DNA from: Anaerolineae bacterium
GTDB taxonomy: Bacteria; Chloroflexota; Anaerolineae; Aggregatilineales; J027
NCBI GenBank assembly: GCA_008933735.1
Contig: WBUL01000016.1
Span: 1 to 61,926, forward strand
Reading direction: 5' to 3'
DNA: 61,926 bases
Position 1 is the stretch's first letter, and every line of letters begins with the position of its first letter. The notes under the pieces were generated by a model. It was not told where the DNA came from. It worked only from the letters and a program-made list of their open reading frames with translations, and did not search any database. The translations under genes were made by a program, and so were the position numbers. Below, piece after piece: positions 8,611 through 18,572 of the stretch.

Positions 8611-10179
8611 TTACTTCATCGCTACTTGCAGCGTGGCGTCAAGCTGGGCAACCAGATCACCCACTGCGCCGTCCATCAGTTCAAAGAACGGCTTGGGATA
8701 CAGGCCGATAACAAAAATCACAACGGTCAGGGCTACCAGAGCACTCAATTCGTACCAGTTCCCCCCCCAGGTCAGGTCTTCCAGTTCCTGATTTTCCTGT
8801 TTGGTGACCGGGCCCATGAACACCTTATTGAACATGAACAGGATGTACACCGCCGCCAGAATAATACCGATAGTTGCCAACACTGTGTACCAGATGTCCA
8901 GCGTATCTGATCCTGCCGAACCGACCAGAATCGTGAATTCACCGACAAAGCCGTTCAATCCGGGTAGTCCCATACTGGACAGAGCGATCACCAGTGCAAA
9001 CCCACTGTAAATGGGCATGATTTTCCAGAGCCCGCCAAAAGCATTGATCGCTTTGGTGTGCCGGCGTTCGTAGAGCATCCCGACGAGCAAAAACAGCCCG
9101 CCCGTGCTGACACCATGATTGACCATTTGCAGCACCGCCCCCTGTATGCCCGCGCTGTTCATGGCAAAGATGCCCAGCACCACAAAACCAAGGTGGCTGA
9201 CCGAAGAATACGCGACCAGTTTTTTGACATCCGTTTGTGCGTAAGACACCCACGCGCCGTAAATAATCCCTATCACCGCCAGGGCACCGATGTAAGGCGC
9301 GAAGTCAATCGCCGCGTTGGGGAAGAATTCCAGGTTATAACGTACCAACCCATAGGTGCCGAGCTTCAGCAATACGCCCGCCAGGATAATCGACCCCGCC
9401 GTAGGTGCCTGTACGTGAGCATCTGGCAGCCACGAATGGAGCGGCCAGACCGGTACTTTAATCGCAAACGCGATAAAAAAGCCAACGAACAGCAGGCGTT
9501 CGGTTTCTTCCGTGAATACCAACTGGCCGGAACGCATCAGGTCACGGATAAGCATAAAGTCGAAGGTCTCAGCCTTATTGCCCACATACAAAATCGCCAG
9601 CAGCATCAGGATCGACCCCGCAACGGTGTAGAGGAAGAACTTCACCGCCGCGTAAATGCGGGCTTCCATCTCTCTGCCGAAAAAATCTACCTTGTCCTTC
9701 GATCCCCACATTCCGATCATGAAGTACATCGGAACGAGCGAGACCTCCCAGAAAATGTAGAACAGGAAGAGGTCAAGCGACACAAACACACCTACCATTG
9801 CAACTTCCAACAGCAGCAGGAAGCCATGAAAAAGCCTGACTTTTTCCTCAATACCCGTCCACGAGGCCAGCACTGCAATCGGCATGATGAAAGTGGTTAG
9901 CATGACAAGCCAGATGCTAATCCCATCCACACCAACATGATAATAAATGCCGAGGCCAGCAATCCACTCGTCCACCTGCTCCATCTGCATCCCTTTGCTG
10001 GAGTCAAACTGGCTCAGCATGAGCAGCGAAAAAGCGAAGGTCACCAGTGTGTTGATTAAAGTTGCAATACGAACCTGTTTATCTGTTAGCCGCGGCCAGA
10101 ACAACAGTACCAGCACGCCTACAAGAGGCGAAAACAGCACGGCGCTAACAATCGAAACCCCTGTATTTTCAAGTTGCAT
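8611..10179 (-). CDS. nuoM: NADH-quinone oxidoreductase subunit M
   Basis: Antiporter-like proton-pumping subunit of complex I, 522 residues with about 14 predicted helices. The conserved VGVDGISIWLV segment, a key glutamate in YIFWEVSLVPMYF, KVPVWPLHSWLPDAHVQAP (broken helix) and LVAYSSVSHLGFVVLG are present. It lies 5 bp downstream of nuoL and 14 bp upstream of nuoN. Length and motifs are normal for the family. Confidence 0.96.
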   Translation of the reverse strand: MQLENTGVSIVSAVLFSPLVGVLVLLFWPRLTDKQVRIATLINTLVTFAFSLLMLSQFDSSKGMQMEQVDEWIAGLGIYYHVGVDGISIWLVMLTTFIMPIAVLASWTGIEEKVRLFHGFLLLLEVAMVGVFVSLDLFLFYIFWEVSLVPMYFMIGMWGSKDKVDFFGREMEARIYAAVKFFLYTVAGSILMLLAILYVGNKAETFDFMLIRDLMRSGQLVFTEETERLLFVGFFIAFAIKVPVWPLHSWLPDAHVQAPTAGSIILAGVLLKLGTYGLVRYNLEFFPNAAIDFAPYIGALAVIGIIYGAWVSYAQTDVKKLVAYSSVSHLGFVVLGIFAMNSAGIQGAVLQMVNHGVSTGGLFLLVGMLYERRHTKAINAFGGLWKIMPIYSGFALVIALSSMGLPGLNGFVGEFTILVGSAGSDTLDIWYTVLATIGIILAAVYILFMFNKVFMGPVTKQENQELEDLTWGGNWYELSALVALTVVIFVIGLYPKPFFELMDGAVGDLVAQLDATLQVAMK

Positions 10180-10184
10180 AGACC

Positions 10185-12506
10185 CTATATCCCCAGAATA
10201 TCCCGAATATCAGGGAAAAGAATAGCGATCATCACTAAAACTGTCCCCAGCAAAATCGTAAGCGCATAGATGCGGACAAAACCGGTCTGCACACGACGCA
10301 CCCGCCGGGCAATTTCCCAGGGGCCGCGTGCAAAGACCATCATAATGCCTTTATCAATCACCACCTTATCCACATTCCCACTAATCCCTTTGGCGCCCTG
10401 GTCAAAAGGCAGGTACACAATGTTGTGATGGAAGAAGTCGTGCCAGAACTGCCAGTCAACCCGATCAGCCAGAAATCTGCTGGCAACATTAAACGGATTT
10501 TCCAGATACTTGAAGTACATTTCATCCCAGAGCAGTTTCGCGTTTGCCAGCGCAAATGCCTGCGAGGTCTGCGGGTTACGTGCCAGTGGATCACCCGTTA
10601 TACGCACGGTAGAGGTGGTTTCATCGGCGTATAACTGGCGGGCGGCAAAAATAGCAAATACGGCCACCCCCAACGCCCCCAGCGCCAGCCACCACAAAAA
10701 CTCACCCGCATGGGCATTGACGACACTGTGACCAAGCCAATCCGTAAATTTATGTGCCCCGAACAGGTCAGTCAGCAGCGGCAAATCGGAAGGCGTGTTC
10801 AAAAAGCCGCCGAAGATGCTCAACACTGCTAAGATCATCAAAGGCAGTGTCATCAGCAGGCTGCTTTCGGAAGCATGTTCGCCCGCTTCATGACGGGGTT
10901 CGCCATAAAATACCAGCGACACCTGCCGCCACATGTAGAAAGCCGTAAAGCCGGCGGCGGTGATTAGCAGCATCAGCGCAAAAATACCCTTCAATTCGCC
11001 TTCGTCCCAGAAGACTCTGAACGAATCCGCCAGAATTTCATCCTTTGACCAGAATCCAGCAAATGGGAAAATCCCAGCCAGCGCAAATGTACCGATCACA
11101 TACGTCCAGTAAGTAATTGGCATTTTGCGCCGCAGGCCGCCCATGGTCCGCATGTCCTGCGGGTCAAATTCTTCTTCATGGTGAGCATGATGGCTGTCAT
11201 GACTGTGATGGTGTCCATGCTCCATACCGTGAATAATTGACCCGGAGGCAAGAAACAGCAGGGCCTTGAAAAACGCATGAGTTACAAGATGAAAGATCGC
11301 TGCTGCATACGCACCCAACCCAACTGCCGCCACCATAAATCCAAGCTGGCTGACAGTGCTGTAGGCAAGGACTTTCTTCACATCCCACTGCCCGACCGCA
11401 ATGAATCCTGCCATAATCGCAGTAGTGGCACCAATCACAGTCACAATGAATGAGGACACTTCGGCATGATGAAACAGCACATTGGCCCGCACCATCATAT
11501 AGACACCCGCCGTGACCATCGTCGCCGCGTGGATGAGCGCACTCACGGGGGTTGGGCCCGCCATCGCGTCCGGCAGCCACACAAACAGCGGAATCTGAGC
11601 GCTTTTCCCTGCCGCGCCAAGCAGCATTAACAGGGTAATGAGCGTGACAATAGCTTTCAGGCTCAAATCGACACTGCCAAATTTCACCTGATGCTCTTCA
11701 CCATCGGAAAGCAAAACCTGTGCCTGGTTCAAGAAACCCATATTGCTCAGATCATGTTCTTCTTCAGCGATGACCTCGTCCGTGCTGGCAATCACCAGGG
11801 CATGTTCTTCGGCCTCTTCTGCGTGACCGCCAATGGGTTGTTCATCAGGTTTATAAAAGTCCAGCGTGCCAAACGTCCAGAAGGTCAGGAAAATCGCCAG
11901 CAGCACGCCAAAGTCACCAATACGATTGACAATCATTGCTTTGCGGGCAGCGTTGGAATTCTTCCAGCCTTCGCTCACCCCATCCGGGAAAACGCGCGAT
12001 TTATCAAACCAGAAACCGATGAGGAGGTAGGAACACAGCCCAACGCCTTCCCATCCAACAAACATCATTAAGATATTGTTACCCGTTACCAGGGTCATCA
12101 TAAAAACAAGGAACAGGTTCAGGTACACAAAGAAACGCGGGAAGCGGGGATCGCCATGCATATAACCGACCGCATAGAGGTGAATCAGCGTCCCGACCCC
12201 ACTCACCACCAGCATCATCGTCACACTGAGGGTATCCACGCGAAACTGCCAGGGAATTTCAAGATTGGCAGAAGGAATACTGATCCATCCATCAAAAAGC
12301 GGCGGATTTACAACAACTGCTTCAAAGTTATTATCACGCAGGCCCGCCCACAGCAGTGCAGCAACCACAAAAGCCAGCCCGCTGGCTGTGACCCCAATGA
12401 AACCCACGCCAAATTCGCCAAAATATTTCCCAAAAAACAGGTTAATGAGCATCCCTGCGAGTGGGATGAACACCACCAGGGGAACTGCTGTCAGTACATT
12501 TTCCAT
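10185..12506 (-). CDS. nuoL: NADH-quinone oxidoreductase subunit L, with acidic and His-rich insertions
   Basis: Distal antiporter-like subunit of complex I with its long lateral helix. At 773 residues it exceeds the usual 610-680. Family motifs are present: MFVGWEGVGLCSYLLIGFW, IPLFVWLPDAMAGPTPVSALIHAATMVTAGVYM and VLAYSTVSQLGFM. Two insertions account for the extra length. An acidic loop at about residues 215-260 contains EEAEEHALVIAS and EVIAEEEHDLSN. A His-rich loop (encoded near 11170-11225, HGHHHSHDSHHAHH) precedes the DMRTMGGLRRKMP motif. The role of the His cluster is unknown; metal binding is possible. It lies 6 bp downstream of nuoK. Confidence 0.96.
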   Translation of the reverse strand: MENVLTAVPLVVFIPLAGMLINLFFGKYFGEFGVGFIGVTASGLAFVVAALLWAGLRDNNFEAVVVNPPLFDGWISIPSANLEIPWQFRVDTLSVTMMLVVSGVGTLIHLYAVGYMHGDPRFPRFFVYLNLFLVFMMTLVTGNNILMMFVGWEGVGLCSYLLIGFWFDKSRVFPDGVSEGWKNSNAARKAMIVNRIGDFGVLLAIFLTFWTFGTLDFYKPDEQPIGGHAEEAEEHALVIASTDEVIAEEEHDLSNMGFLNQAQVLLSDGEEHQVKFGSVDLSLKAIVTLITLLMLLGAAGKSAQIPLFVWLPDAMAGPTPVSALIHAATMVTAGVYMMVRANVLFHHAEVSSFIVTVIGATTAIMAGFIAVGQWDVKKVLAYSTVSQLGFMVAAVGLGAYAAAIFHLVTHAFFKALLFLASGSIIHGMEHGHHHSHDSHHAHHEEEFDPQDMRTMGGLRRKMPITYWTYVIGTFALAGIFPFAGFWSKDEILADSFRVFWDEGELKGIFALMLLITAAGFTAFYMWRQVSLVFYGEPRHEAGEHASESSLLMTLPLMILAVLSIFGGFLNTPSDLPLLTDLFGAHKFTDWLGHSVVNAHAGEFLWWLALGALGVAVFAIFAARQLYADETTSTVRITGDPLARNPQTSQAFALANAKLLWDEMYFKYLENPFNVASRFLADRVDWQFWHDFFHHNIVYLPFDQGAKGISGNVDKVVIDKGIMMVFARGPWEIARRVRRVQTGFVRIYALTILLGTVLVMIAILFPDIRDILGI

Positions 12507-12512
12507 ACGAAC

Positions 12513-12830
12513 CTAACCCTCGAATTTGTGGAGGTCGTCAATGCTGATGCTCTTTTTGGTGCGATAAATGGCAACAATCAGCGCCAGACCAACGGCAACT
12601 TCAGCGGCAGCAACGGTAATCACAAAAAAGACCATCAGGTGACCGTCTATTGTGTTCCACTGGCGGGCAAACGCCACCAGCGCCAGATTCGCCGAATTGA
12701 GCATCAATTCAATCGACATGAAAATCAAAATCGCGTTACGCCGCAGCAAGACCCCCAGCGTCCCCATTACAAACAGGACAGCGCTGAGCAGAACATACAA
12801 TTCAATCGCTACAGGAGATGATTCCAGCAT
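12513..12830 (-). CDS. nuoK: NADH-quinone oxidoreductase subunit K
   Basis: Small three-helix membrane subunit of complex I, 105 residues. The two glutamates used in proton transfer are visible, one in [14 protein letters not shown] and one in [18 protein letters not shown]. Length and topology match the family. It begins 5 bp after nuoJ and ends 6 bp before nuoL. Confidence 0.97.
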   Translation of the reverse strand: MLESSPVAIELYVLLSAVLFVMGTLGVLLRRNAILIFMSIELMLNSANLALVAFARQWNTIDGHLMVFFVITVAAAEVAVGLALIVAIYRTKKSISIDDLHKFEG

Positions 12831-12835
12831 AATCC

Positions 12836-14101
12836 TTAATCCTGTGAACTTTCACCGACAATTGGTGTTGACGCGGTATTTGCCAGCCGGCGTTCAAAGC
12901 GCTTCTTGGGCGGCGGAACCGCATCGCGGGTCAGCACAATCGCGCCAACCATTGCCACCAGCAGCAGCAGCGCAATCACCTGGAACGGCAGCATGTAAGT
13001 TGTATAGAGCTTCATGCCGACACTGGTCGGCCCACCAAACGCTGGTCGATTATCATTCGTGAAGTGGAGTAAATCCGGCGCCTGCCCCGGAATAGTCCGC
13101 TGAATGGGTGGGGTCACAATATATACTGTCGTGGTATTGCCCTTTAAATTGGAAGCTCCCGGACGGTGCAGAAAATCAACACTGCTGGCCTTCACTGGAT
13201 TATCGCCTGCATTCGCAATCGCTTTATCCAACGCGCCCGCTTCGTACAGCGCGAACCGGTGAGAACCCTCACGAAGAACCACTGTTTCCGAAACCTGTCC
13301 AAATTCCAGATTTTCCACCAGCAGATGAGGTTCAAGATCAGGTTTTGTAATATCTGCCAGCTCAACCGCATTGTACCCCGGCGCGGCATGAACCAACTGA
13401 ACATTGGTTTCATATTTGTGAGCAACGGTTTCCAGGTCTTTTTCGAGTGGTAACACCGCATATCCCGCGTCCGTCGGCAGAAGGATCAGCGCTACGGTCT
13501 GATTGTCCTCCAGCGTCAAACTCGCCGCATTTAACAGTGCCACCGATTCCGCCGTTTCTTCACCATGCTCCTTAAAAGCAACTGTGTATTCTCCGGTTGG
13601 CATCGCTACAAATTCAGAAGTCTGACGAAATCCAACATCCTCCGCCACCAGCTCCTCATTCAGATATACATCCACACCTGCAAAATCCGGCAGGGTATTG
13701 ACAACCTGTACCATTGGTTTCAACGGTTCAGGGTCAGTGGAAGATATGTCTGATTCAATGATGAAATAGCCAGCGAGGGCGAGGAAAACCATCGTCAACC
13801 CCATTGCCACCCGTGTTAACCAGGGAAATCGGGGGATCGAATCTGAGGCGAGTCGTTCTGCGCCCAGCAGCATGATGACAAACATGAAAAGCACCATGAT
13901 CGCGCCCGCGTAAACGGTGACCTGCACCATCGCCAGAAATGCCGCATTCAGCATCAGATAGAGAAAGGCCACACACGCAAAATTAACAATCAAGAACAGG
14001 GCACTGTGGACTGCATTTTCACTCATCAGCATCATGGCAGCCGCAGCGATGGCGACACCACCCACGATGAAAAAAAGGATTAGCTCAACAGTCGTTTCCA
14101 T
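12836..14101 (-). CDS. nuoJ: NADH-quinone oxidoreductase subunit J with a large DUF4397-like insertion
   Basis: Membrane subunit of complex I. Five helices are visible at about residues 7-26, 33-51, 58-79, 95-114 and 371-390, including the conserved [16 protein letters not shown] helix. NuoJ is normally about 165-210 residues; this one is 421. The extra sequence (about residues 115-365) separates helices 4 and 5, a loop that faces outward. It holds two DUF4397-like units: [17 protein letters not shown] with [13 protein letters not shown], and [15 protein letters not shown] with [20 protein letters not shown]. The start is the ATG at 14101; an upstream in-frame codon would overlap nuoI. The tail after helix 5 is basic and proline-rich. 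Confidence 0.93.
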   Translation of the reverse strand: METTVELILFFIVGGVAIAAAAMMLMSENAVHSALFLIVNFACVAFLYLMLNAAFLAMVQVTVYAGAIMVLFMFVIMLLGAERLASDSIPRFPWLTRVAMGLTMVFLALAGYFIIESDISSTDPEPLKPMVQVVNTLPDFAGVDVYLNEELVAEDVGFRQTSEFVAMPTGEYTVAFKEHGEETAESVALLNAASLTLEDNQTVALILLPTDAGYAVLPLEKDLETVAHKYETNVQLVHAAPGYNAVELADITKPDLEPHLLVENLEFGQVSETVVLREGSHRFALYEAGALDKAIANAGDNPVKASSVDFLHRPGASNLKGNTTTVYIVTPPIQRTIPGQAPDLLHFTNDNRPAFGGPTSVGMKLYTTYMLPFQVIALLLLVAMVGAIVLTRDAVPPPKKRFERRLANTASTPIVGESSQD

Positions 14102-14114
14102 CGATCTTTGTCTC

Positions 14115-14609
14115 TTACTTCGGGTTTTCCATATCCGGTATCGCGCGGTCAAATGCTCCCGGTTCGACCTTCTGCGGTGTTTCCGGCACCCCGTCAGGCG
14201 GCGCGTCAATCAGCATTTCTTTGGTGTAGATCGAATCGCGGCGGTCTGTGAAGGAGAGGCGGTATTCATGTTCCAGTACAATTGCCTCAGTCGGGCAAGC
14301 ATCCTCACAGTAACCGCAAAAAATACACCTCAGCATATTGATCTCATACGTTTTGGCGTAACGCTCTCCGGGACTGTAACGCTCCTCATCAGTATTTTCA
14401 GCCGCCTCAACCCAGATCGCGTCCGCAGGGCAGGCCGCCGCACACAGCGCACAGCCAATGCATTTTTCCAGCCCGTTGTCGTAGCGTTTGAGGGCATGTT
14501 TGCCTTTGAAACGCTCCCTGACCGGACGTTCCACTTCCGGGTAGGAAATGGTCACGGGGTCTTCCAGAAGGTGTTTTACAACCGTTCCAAGTCCTTTGAA
14601 AATACTCAT
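14115..14609 (-). CDS. nuoI: NADH-quinone oxidoreductase subunit I
   Basis: Ferredoxin-like peripheral subunit of complex I carrying two 4Fe-4S clusters (N6a and N6b). Both motifs are complete: CIGCALCAAACPADAI at about residue 51 and CIFCGYCEDACPTEAI at about 95. The last cysteine of each motif ligates the other cluster. The length of 164 residues is normal. The start ATG overlaps the nuoH stop by 4 bp (ATGA), which suggests translational coupling. The C-terminal tail is Pro- and Asp-rich. Confidence 0.97.
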   Translation of the reverse strand: MSIFKGLGTVVKHLLEDPVTISYPEVERPVRERFKGKHALKRYDNGLEKCIGCALCAAACPADAIWVEAAENTDEERYSPGERYAKTYEINMLRCIFCGYCEDACPTEAIVLEHEYRLSFTDRRDSIYTKEMLIDAPPDGVPETPQKVEPGAFDRAIPDMENPK

Positions 14610-16000
14610 GACTTCGTTGCCTTCTCCTCGCCAGTATCAATACCTAAACCAGCCGCCAGATTCGAAACAATATCCACTGTGTAACGGAACAGCAAGAATG
14701 GTGCTGCGATCAGACTGCCAACCAGTTGCAGGATAAACACACCTGCATTACGATCTGTCAGATCAACGATTTCCTCTTCACCCCCCATGACCACCTGAGC
14801 TTCGGGAGTTTCGCGTCCGAGCAGAACAGCGCCCACTGCCATCAGAATAAACAGGACGACTGCCGCCCCTGTGTAAATGGAGGTGTCGTTGTATTCTTCA
14901 ACCAGGACAATCGTCACACCCGTCCAGGCCACAGCAACCAGCGAAAGCGGCAGCAGAACTTTCCAACCCAGGGCCATCAATTTGTCGTAACGTACACGGG
15001 GCAGGGTCGCGCGGATCCAGATCATCAGGCTTAACAAGCCTATAACCTTGAGCGTTAACCACAGCGGCCCCAACAGCGGCACTTTATCCGCCAGAATGAA
15101 GTGATAGCCACCGAGGAACATACTCGAAAAAATCACGCTGATACCAATCATGTTAATGTATTCAGCCATGAAAAACAGGGCAAATTTCATACCACTATAT
15201 TCGGTCATATGACCCGCAACCAGTTCCTGCTCGGCTTCGGGCAGGTCAAAGGGAGCACGGTTGATTTCCGCAATGAGCGCAATCAACAAAATCACCCCCG
15301 CCAGAGGATTGCGGAAAATATTCCAGTTGAAAATGAGATTCCCTGTTTGAGAATTGATGATATCCGCCACGCTTAACGATCCGGCAATCATCGCAGGCAC
15401 CACCAGCGCCGCACCCAATGCCAATTCATAGCTGATCATGGAAGCTGCCGAACGCAGCGACCCCAGCATGGCATATTTGTTGCTGCTGGCCCAGCCTGCC
15501 ATCGTGATGCCGTACACGGAAATGCTGGCGACGGAAGTAATCCACAGCACCCCCACGTTGACATCCACCAATCCTTGTGCAACCCGATACCACTTTCCAT
15601 CAAACCAGGGAATGACCAGCGGCCCACCTAGCGGCACTACAGCGAGAATAATCAACGCAGGAATCACTTTGATGACAGGTGCCACCCAGTACACCACCCG
15701 ATCCGCATGAACGGGTGTCACATCTTCTTTAAAGATGAGCTTGACACCATCCGCGACGGGCTGCAACAACCCCTGGGGGCCAGCCCGGTTGGGGCCAACA
15801 CGCTGCTGTAACCACGCGATGAGACGCCGCTCTAACACGGTCGTATAAGCAAAGCCCGTGAGCAGAACGAAAAAGACCAGCAGTGAACTGGCGACAGCGT
15901 GAACTGCTACACAGGTGTCATTTGTGGCACACTCCACCACTTTGCCTGGGTCAGGCCCGGTAATGAGCAAATCCTGGAGGAAATTCAAAATATCTTCCAT
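14606..16000 (-). CDS. nuoH: NADH-quinone oxidoreductase subunit H, extended C-terminus
   Basis: Membrane subunit of complex I that forms the quinone-binding chamber with NuoB and NuoD. Conserved parts include LERRLIAWLQQRVGPNRAG, QPVADGVKLIFKED, EINRAPFDLPEAEQELVAG, EYSGMKFALFFMAEY and IRATLPRVRYDKLM. The usual length is 330-350 residues, but this protein has 464. After the normal end near residue 355 there are two further membrane segments (TGAAVVLFILMAVGAVLLG and VFILQLVGSLIAAPFLLF) joined by an acidic stretch. The function of the extension is unknown. It overlaps nuoI by 4 bp and lies 1 bp after nuoG. Confidence 0.96.
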   Translation of the reverse strand: MEDILNFLQDLLITGPDPGKVVECATNDTCVAVHAVASSLLVFFVLLTGFAYTTVLERRLIAWLQQRVGPNRAGPQGLLQPVADGVKLIFKEDVTPVHADRVVYWVAPVIKVIPALIILAVVPLGGPLVIPWFDGKWYRVAQGLVDVNVGVLWITSVASISVYGITMAGWASSNKYAMLGSLRSAASMISYELALGAALVVPAMIAGSLSVADIINSQTGNLIFNWNIFRNPLAGVILLIALIAEINRAPFDLPEAEQELVAGHMTEYSGMKFALFFMAEYINMIGISVIFSSMFLGGYHFILADKVPLLGPLWLTLKVIGLLSLMIWIRATLPRVRYDKLMALGWKVLLPLSLVAVAWTGVTIVLVEEYNDTSIYTGAAVVLFILMAVGAVLLGRETPEAQVVMGGEEEIVDLTDRNAGVFILQLVGSLIAAPFLLFRYTVDIVSNLAAGLGIDTGEEKATKS

Positions 16001-16001
16001 C

Positions 16002-18572
16002 TTATTTTTCCACCTCCACTGCCATTGGTGCGGTGGGAACAGGGTTGTCGGTCAGGTTAACAGGCACAAGCACAACCCCTTCGGGAGTGCTGCCATCTAC
16101 TTTCGCCGTAACGCGGACTTTACCATCACCAAACACCAGCGTAATATCGTCACCTTCAACGACCTTGAGTTTTTCCGCATCTTTCCGGCTCAGTTGGGCA
16201 TAAGCAGAAGGAATGCGCTGGTGCATCATCTGGCTGGCAGAAAATTCAGGGCTGCGATCATACAGACGGCGCACAGGCACGGCCACCAGACCTTTCCGCT
16301 TGGCAGTTTTTTCTGACTTAACCGCTTTCAAGGTCAGCTTTTTGCCTGCCGCTTCTGCGTCAACCGGCCACTGCACCCCTAATCCGCCGTGATTACCATA
16401 GGCGGTACCGCCATAGTACAGGTCGTCGCCACCCACATCCGGGAATTGTTTTTCCATTCTCGCCAGATTTTTGTAGCTCATCTCCGCATAGCGCGGCACG
16501 TTTTTGGTAATTTCGGCCATGACTGCGGCAGCAGAAAGCCTGACCTTTACCGCCGGGTCAATCAGATTGCTCAGCTGCGAGAAAACCTTCCAATCAGGGC
16601 GTGTATCACCGATTAAACCCTGCGCCGTATAGAAACGCTGGACACGGCGTTCACCATTCGTGAAAGTGCCATCTCGCTCCGGCACGCTCTGACGTGGCAA
16701 AATAACCTTTGCTATCGCAGTTGTTGCCGTGTCAAACATGGAAAGGGCAATCACAAAATCGGCACTGGCTATGAAGGCTTTTGCAGCCGGGTCCGTGCCT
16801 ACAGGATCAGCACCCGCGACAATCACAACTGATTGGCTGAGGGCATCCGCTGTAGCTTCAGCGCTGAAACCAAGATCCAACGCGCCCTGCGTATTGGCGC
16901 CAGGCCAGACAGGAATGAGACCATTGTTGGGCTTGCCCACATGTCCGGTCAAAATTAACAGGTTTGCTGCCGACTGCATCACATCGCCGTGCTGCGCCAG
17001 GGTTAACCCTTCGTGACCAACCAGAACGACCACATTTTCCGCACCCGTAATCATCTTCGCGGCTTCGTCGTAGCCGGCTTCGTCGCCCTTGTATTTGGCT
17101 TTCTTGACCGTATCAAAACCTTCAGCACGGCTCTCCTCAAAAGTAAAGCCGTCACTGCTCAAAACCGCACCTATCAGGTTGTTGACAGCATTGAGCGTCT
17201 CGCCGTGATGATGCCGCAAAATACAGGCCGCATATTTATCCAGCTTGGTTGGGCGAGCCGTCAGGAGCATCAGTTTAGCGCCCCGGTCACGAGCCTGCTT
17301 GGTGCGTAAGAACCAGATGGGTGCTTCTTCTTCAAGGTCGGAAGCAACGACAACAATGGTTGTGCCTTTGCCCATGTCCTTAAAATTTGTGCCCGTTCCC
17401 ACACCAACCTGGGCGACCGCTTCCGCGCCGGTCATCGTAGCAGGCCATATGCCCAGTTTGCTGCCGCCGGTCAATTCGACAAGCTGGCGCAGTTCCCACA
17501 GATCTTCGTTGGACACCATCGGCCCCGCCACAGCGCCCACACTGCCCGCACTCTTTTTAAGCACTTCGGCAATGGTATTCAGCGCTTCATTCCAGGACAC
17601 TGTTTCCAGGGTTCCATCTTCACGGCGTACCATTGGCTTGCTGAGGCGATTTTCTGCTCGGCTGTGATGATGCCCAAAGCGGGTCTTATCTGAAATCCAG
17701 ATTTCATTCACATATTCATTTTGACGAGGCATAACACGTTTAATAATGGTGACCCCACCGGAGTCACGGTCAAGCCGGGTGCTGAGGCTGATATTCGCGC
17801 CTTCTGGCCCATAGGGATCCAGACTGGGCACCTCGTTTAATTCCCAGGGGCGTGCTCCGAACCGGAAATCGGCAGTGGTCAGCGCTCCTACCGGACAAAT
17901 ATCCGTCGTATTGCCGCTAAAGTAGGTATCAAACGGCGGGTCAGAAAGGGTCACAATCTGCAAACTGCGTCCACGCTCATGGAAACCCAGTACCGGATCA
18001 CCCACCACCTCATCACAGAAACGAGTACAACGGGCACACTGGATGCAGCGTTCGCGGTCAAGATAAATCAACTCGCCCAACGGGACATGTTTATCCAGAT
18101 GCAATTTGTTGTCGAAGTCAAAACGAGAAACCCCTGCTCCGTGCCGCATCGTCAGGTTTTGCAGAGGACATTCACCGCCCTTATCGCAGATGGGGCAGTC
18201 AAGTGGGTGACTGGTGAGGATAAATTCAATCACGTCATCCCGTGCATCTGTGACCTTCGGTGTGTCTGTGCGGACGGCCATCCCGTGTGTGACGGTGGTG
18301 GTACAGGCAGTTTGTAGTTTAGGAAACCACATGACTTCCGGCTTGCCGTCTGCGTTGTATTTGATGTCATTAGTCTGGCGGTCAACTGAATTTCCGAGTT
18401 CCACCAGGCACATACGGCACATGCCTACCGGAGACATTTTGGGATGATAGCAGAACACCGGAATGTCGTTATCAGCGTAAAACTTAGCGACATCAACCAG
18501 ATTCGCCCCTTTCGGGACTTGATAGGCTTCACCATCTATAAAGATAGTTACAAATTCAACTTTGTCCGGCAT
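16002..18572 (-). CDS. nuoG: NADH-quinone oxidoreductase subunit G
   Basis: Large iron-sulfur subunit of the NADH-oxidising arm, 856 residues. The N-terminal ferredoxin-like domain has CYHPKMSPVGMCRMC for a 2Fe-2S cluster, then HPLDCPICDKGGECPL with its His ligand. CIQCARCTRFCDEV and TDICPVGALT bind 4Fe-4S clusters. The rest has the molybdopterin-oxidoreductase fold, where no cofactor is expected, and ends in a small aspartate-decarboxylase-like barrel (QLSRKDAEKLKVVEGD). I chose the ATG at 18572 over the in-frame TTG at 18578; AGGA lies about 10 nt upstream. It overlaps the small TPR gene by 17 bp. Confidence 0.95.
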   Translation of the reverse strand: MPDKVEFVTIFIDGEAYQVPKGANLVDVAKFYADNDIPVFCYHPKMSPVGMCRMCLVELGNSVDRQTNDIKYNADGKPEVMWFPKLQTACTTTVTHGMAVRTDTPKVTDARDDVIEFILTSHPLDCPICDKGGECPLQNLTMRHGAGVSRFDFDNKLHLDKHVPLGELIYLDRERCIQCARCTRFCDEVVGDPVLGFHERGRSLQIVTLSDPPFDTYFSGNTTDICPVGALTTADFRFGARPWELNEVPSLDPYGPEGANISLSTRLDRDSGGVTIIKRVMPRQNEYVNEIWISDKTRFGHHHSRAENRLSKPMVRREDGTLETVSWNEALNTIAEVLKKSAGSVGAVAGPMVSNEDLWELRQLVELTGGSKLGIWPATMTGAEAVAQVGVGTGTNFKDMGKGTTIVVVASDLEEEAPIWFLRTKQARDRGAKLMLLTARPTKLDKYAACILRHHHGETLNAVNNLIGAVLSSDGFTFEESRAEGFDTVKKAKYKGDEAGYDEAAKMITGAENVVVLVGHEGLTLAQHGDVMQSAANLLILTGHVGKPNNGLIPVWPGANTQGALDLGFSAEATADALSQSVVIVAGADPVGTDPAAKAFIASADFVIALSMFDTATTAIAKVILPRQSVPERDGTFTNGERRVQRFYTAQGLIGDTRPDWKVFSQLSNLIDPAVKVRLSAAAVMAEITKNVPRYAEMSYKNLARMEKQFPDVGGDDLYYGGTAYGNHGGLGVQWPVDAEAAGKKLTLKAVKSEKTAKRKGLVAVPVRRLYDRSPEFSASQMMHQRIPSAYAQLSRKDAEKLKVVEGDDITLVFGDGKVRVTAKVDGSTPEGVVLVPVNLTDNPVPTAPMAVEVEK

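Noticed and set aside
9058..9900. A long plus-strand frame of 280 codons inside nuoM
   Set aside because: It is opposite a clear NuoM coding sequence; its translation is rich in Gln, His and Arg, as antisense frames of membrane proteins often are.
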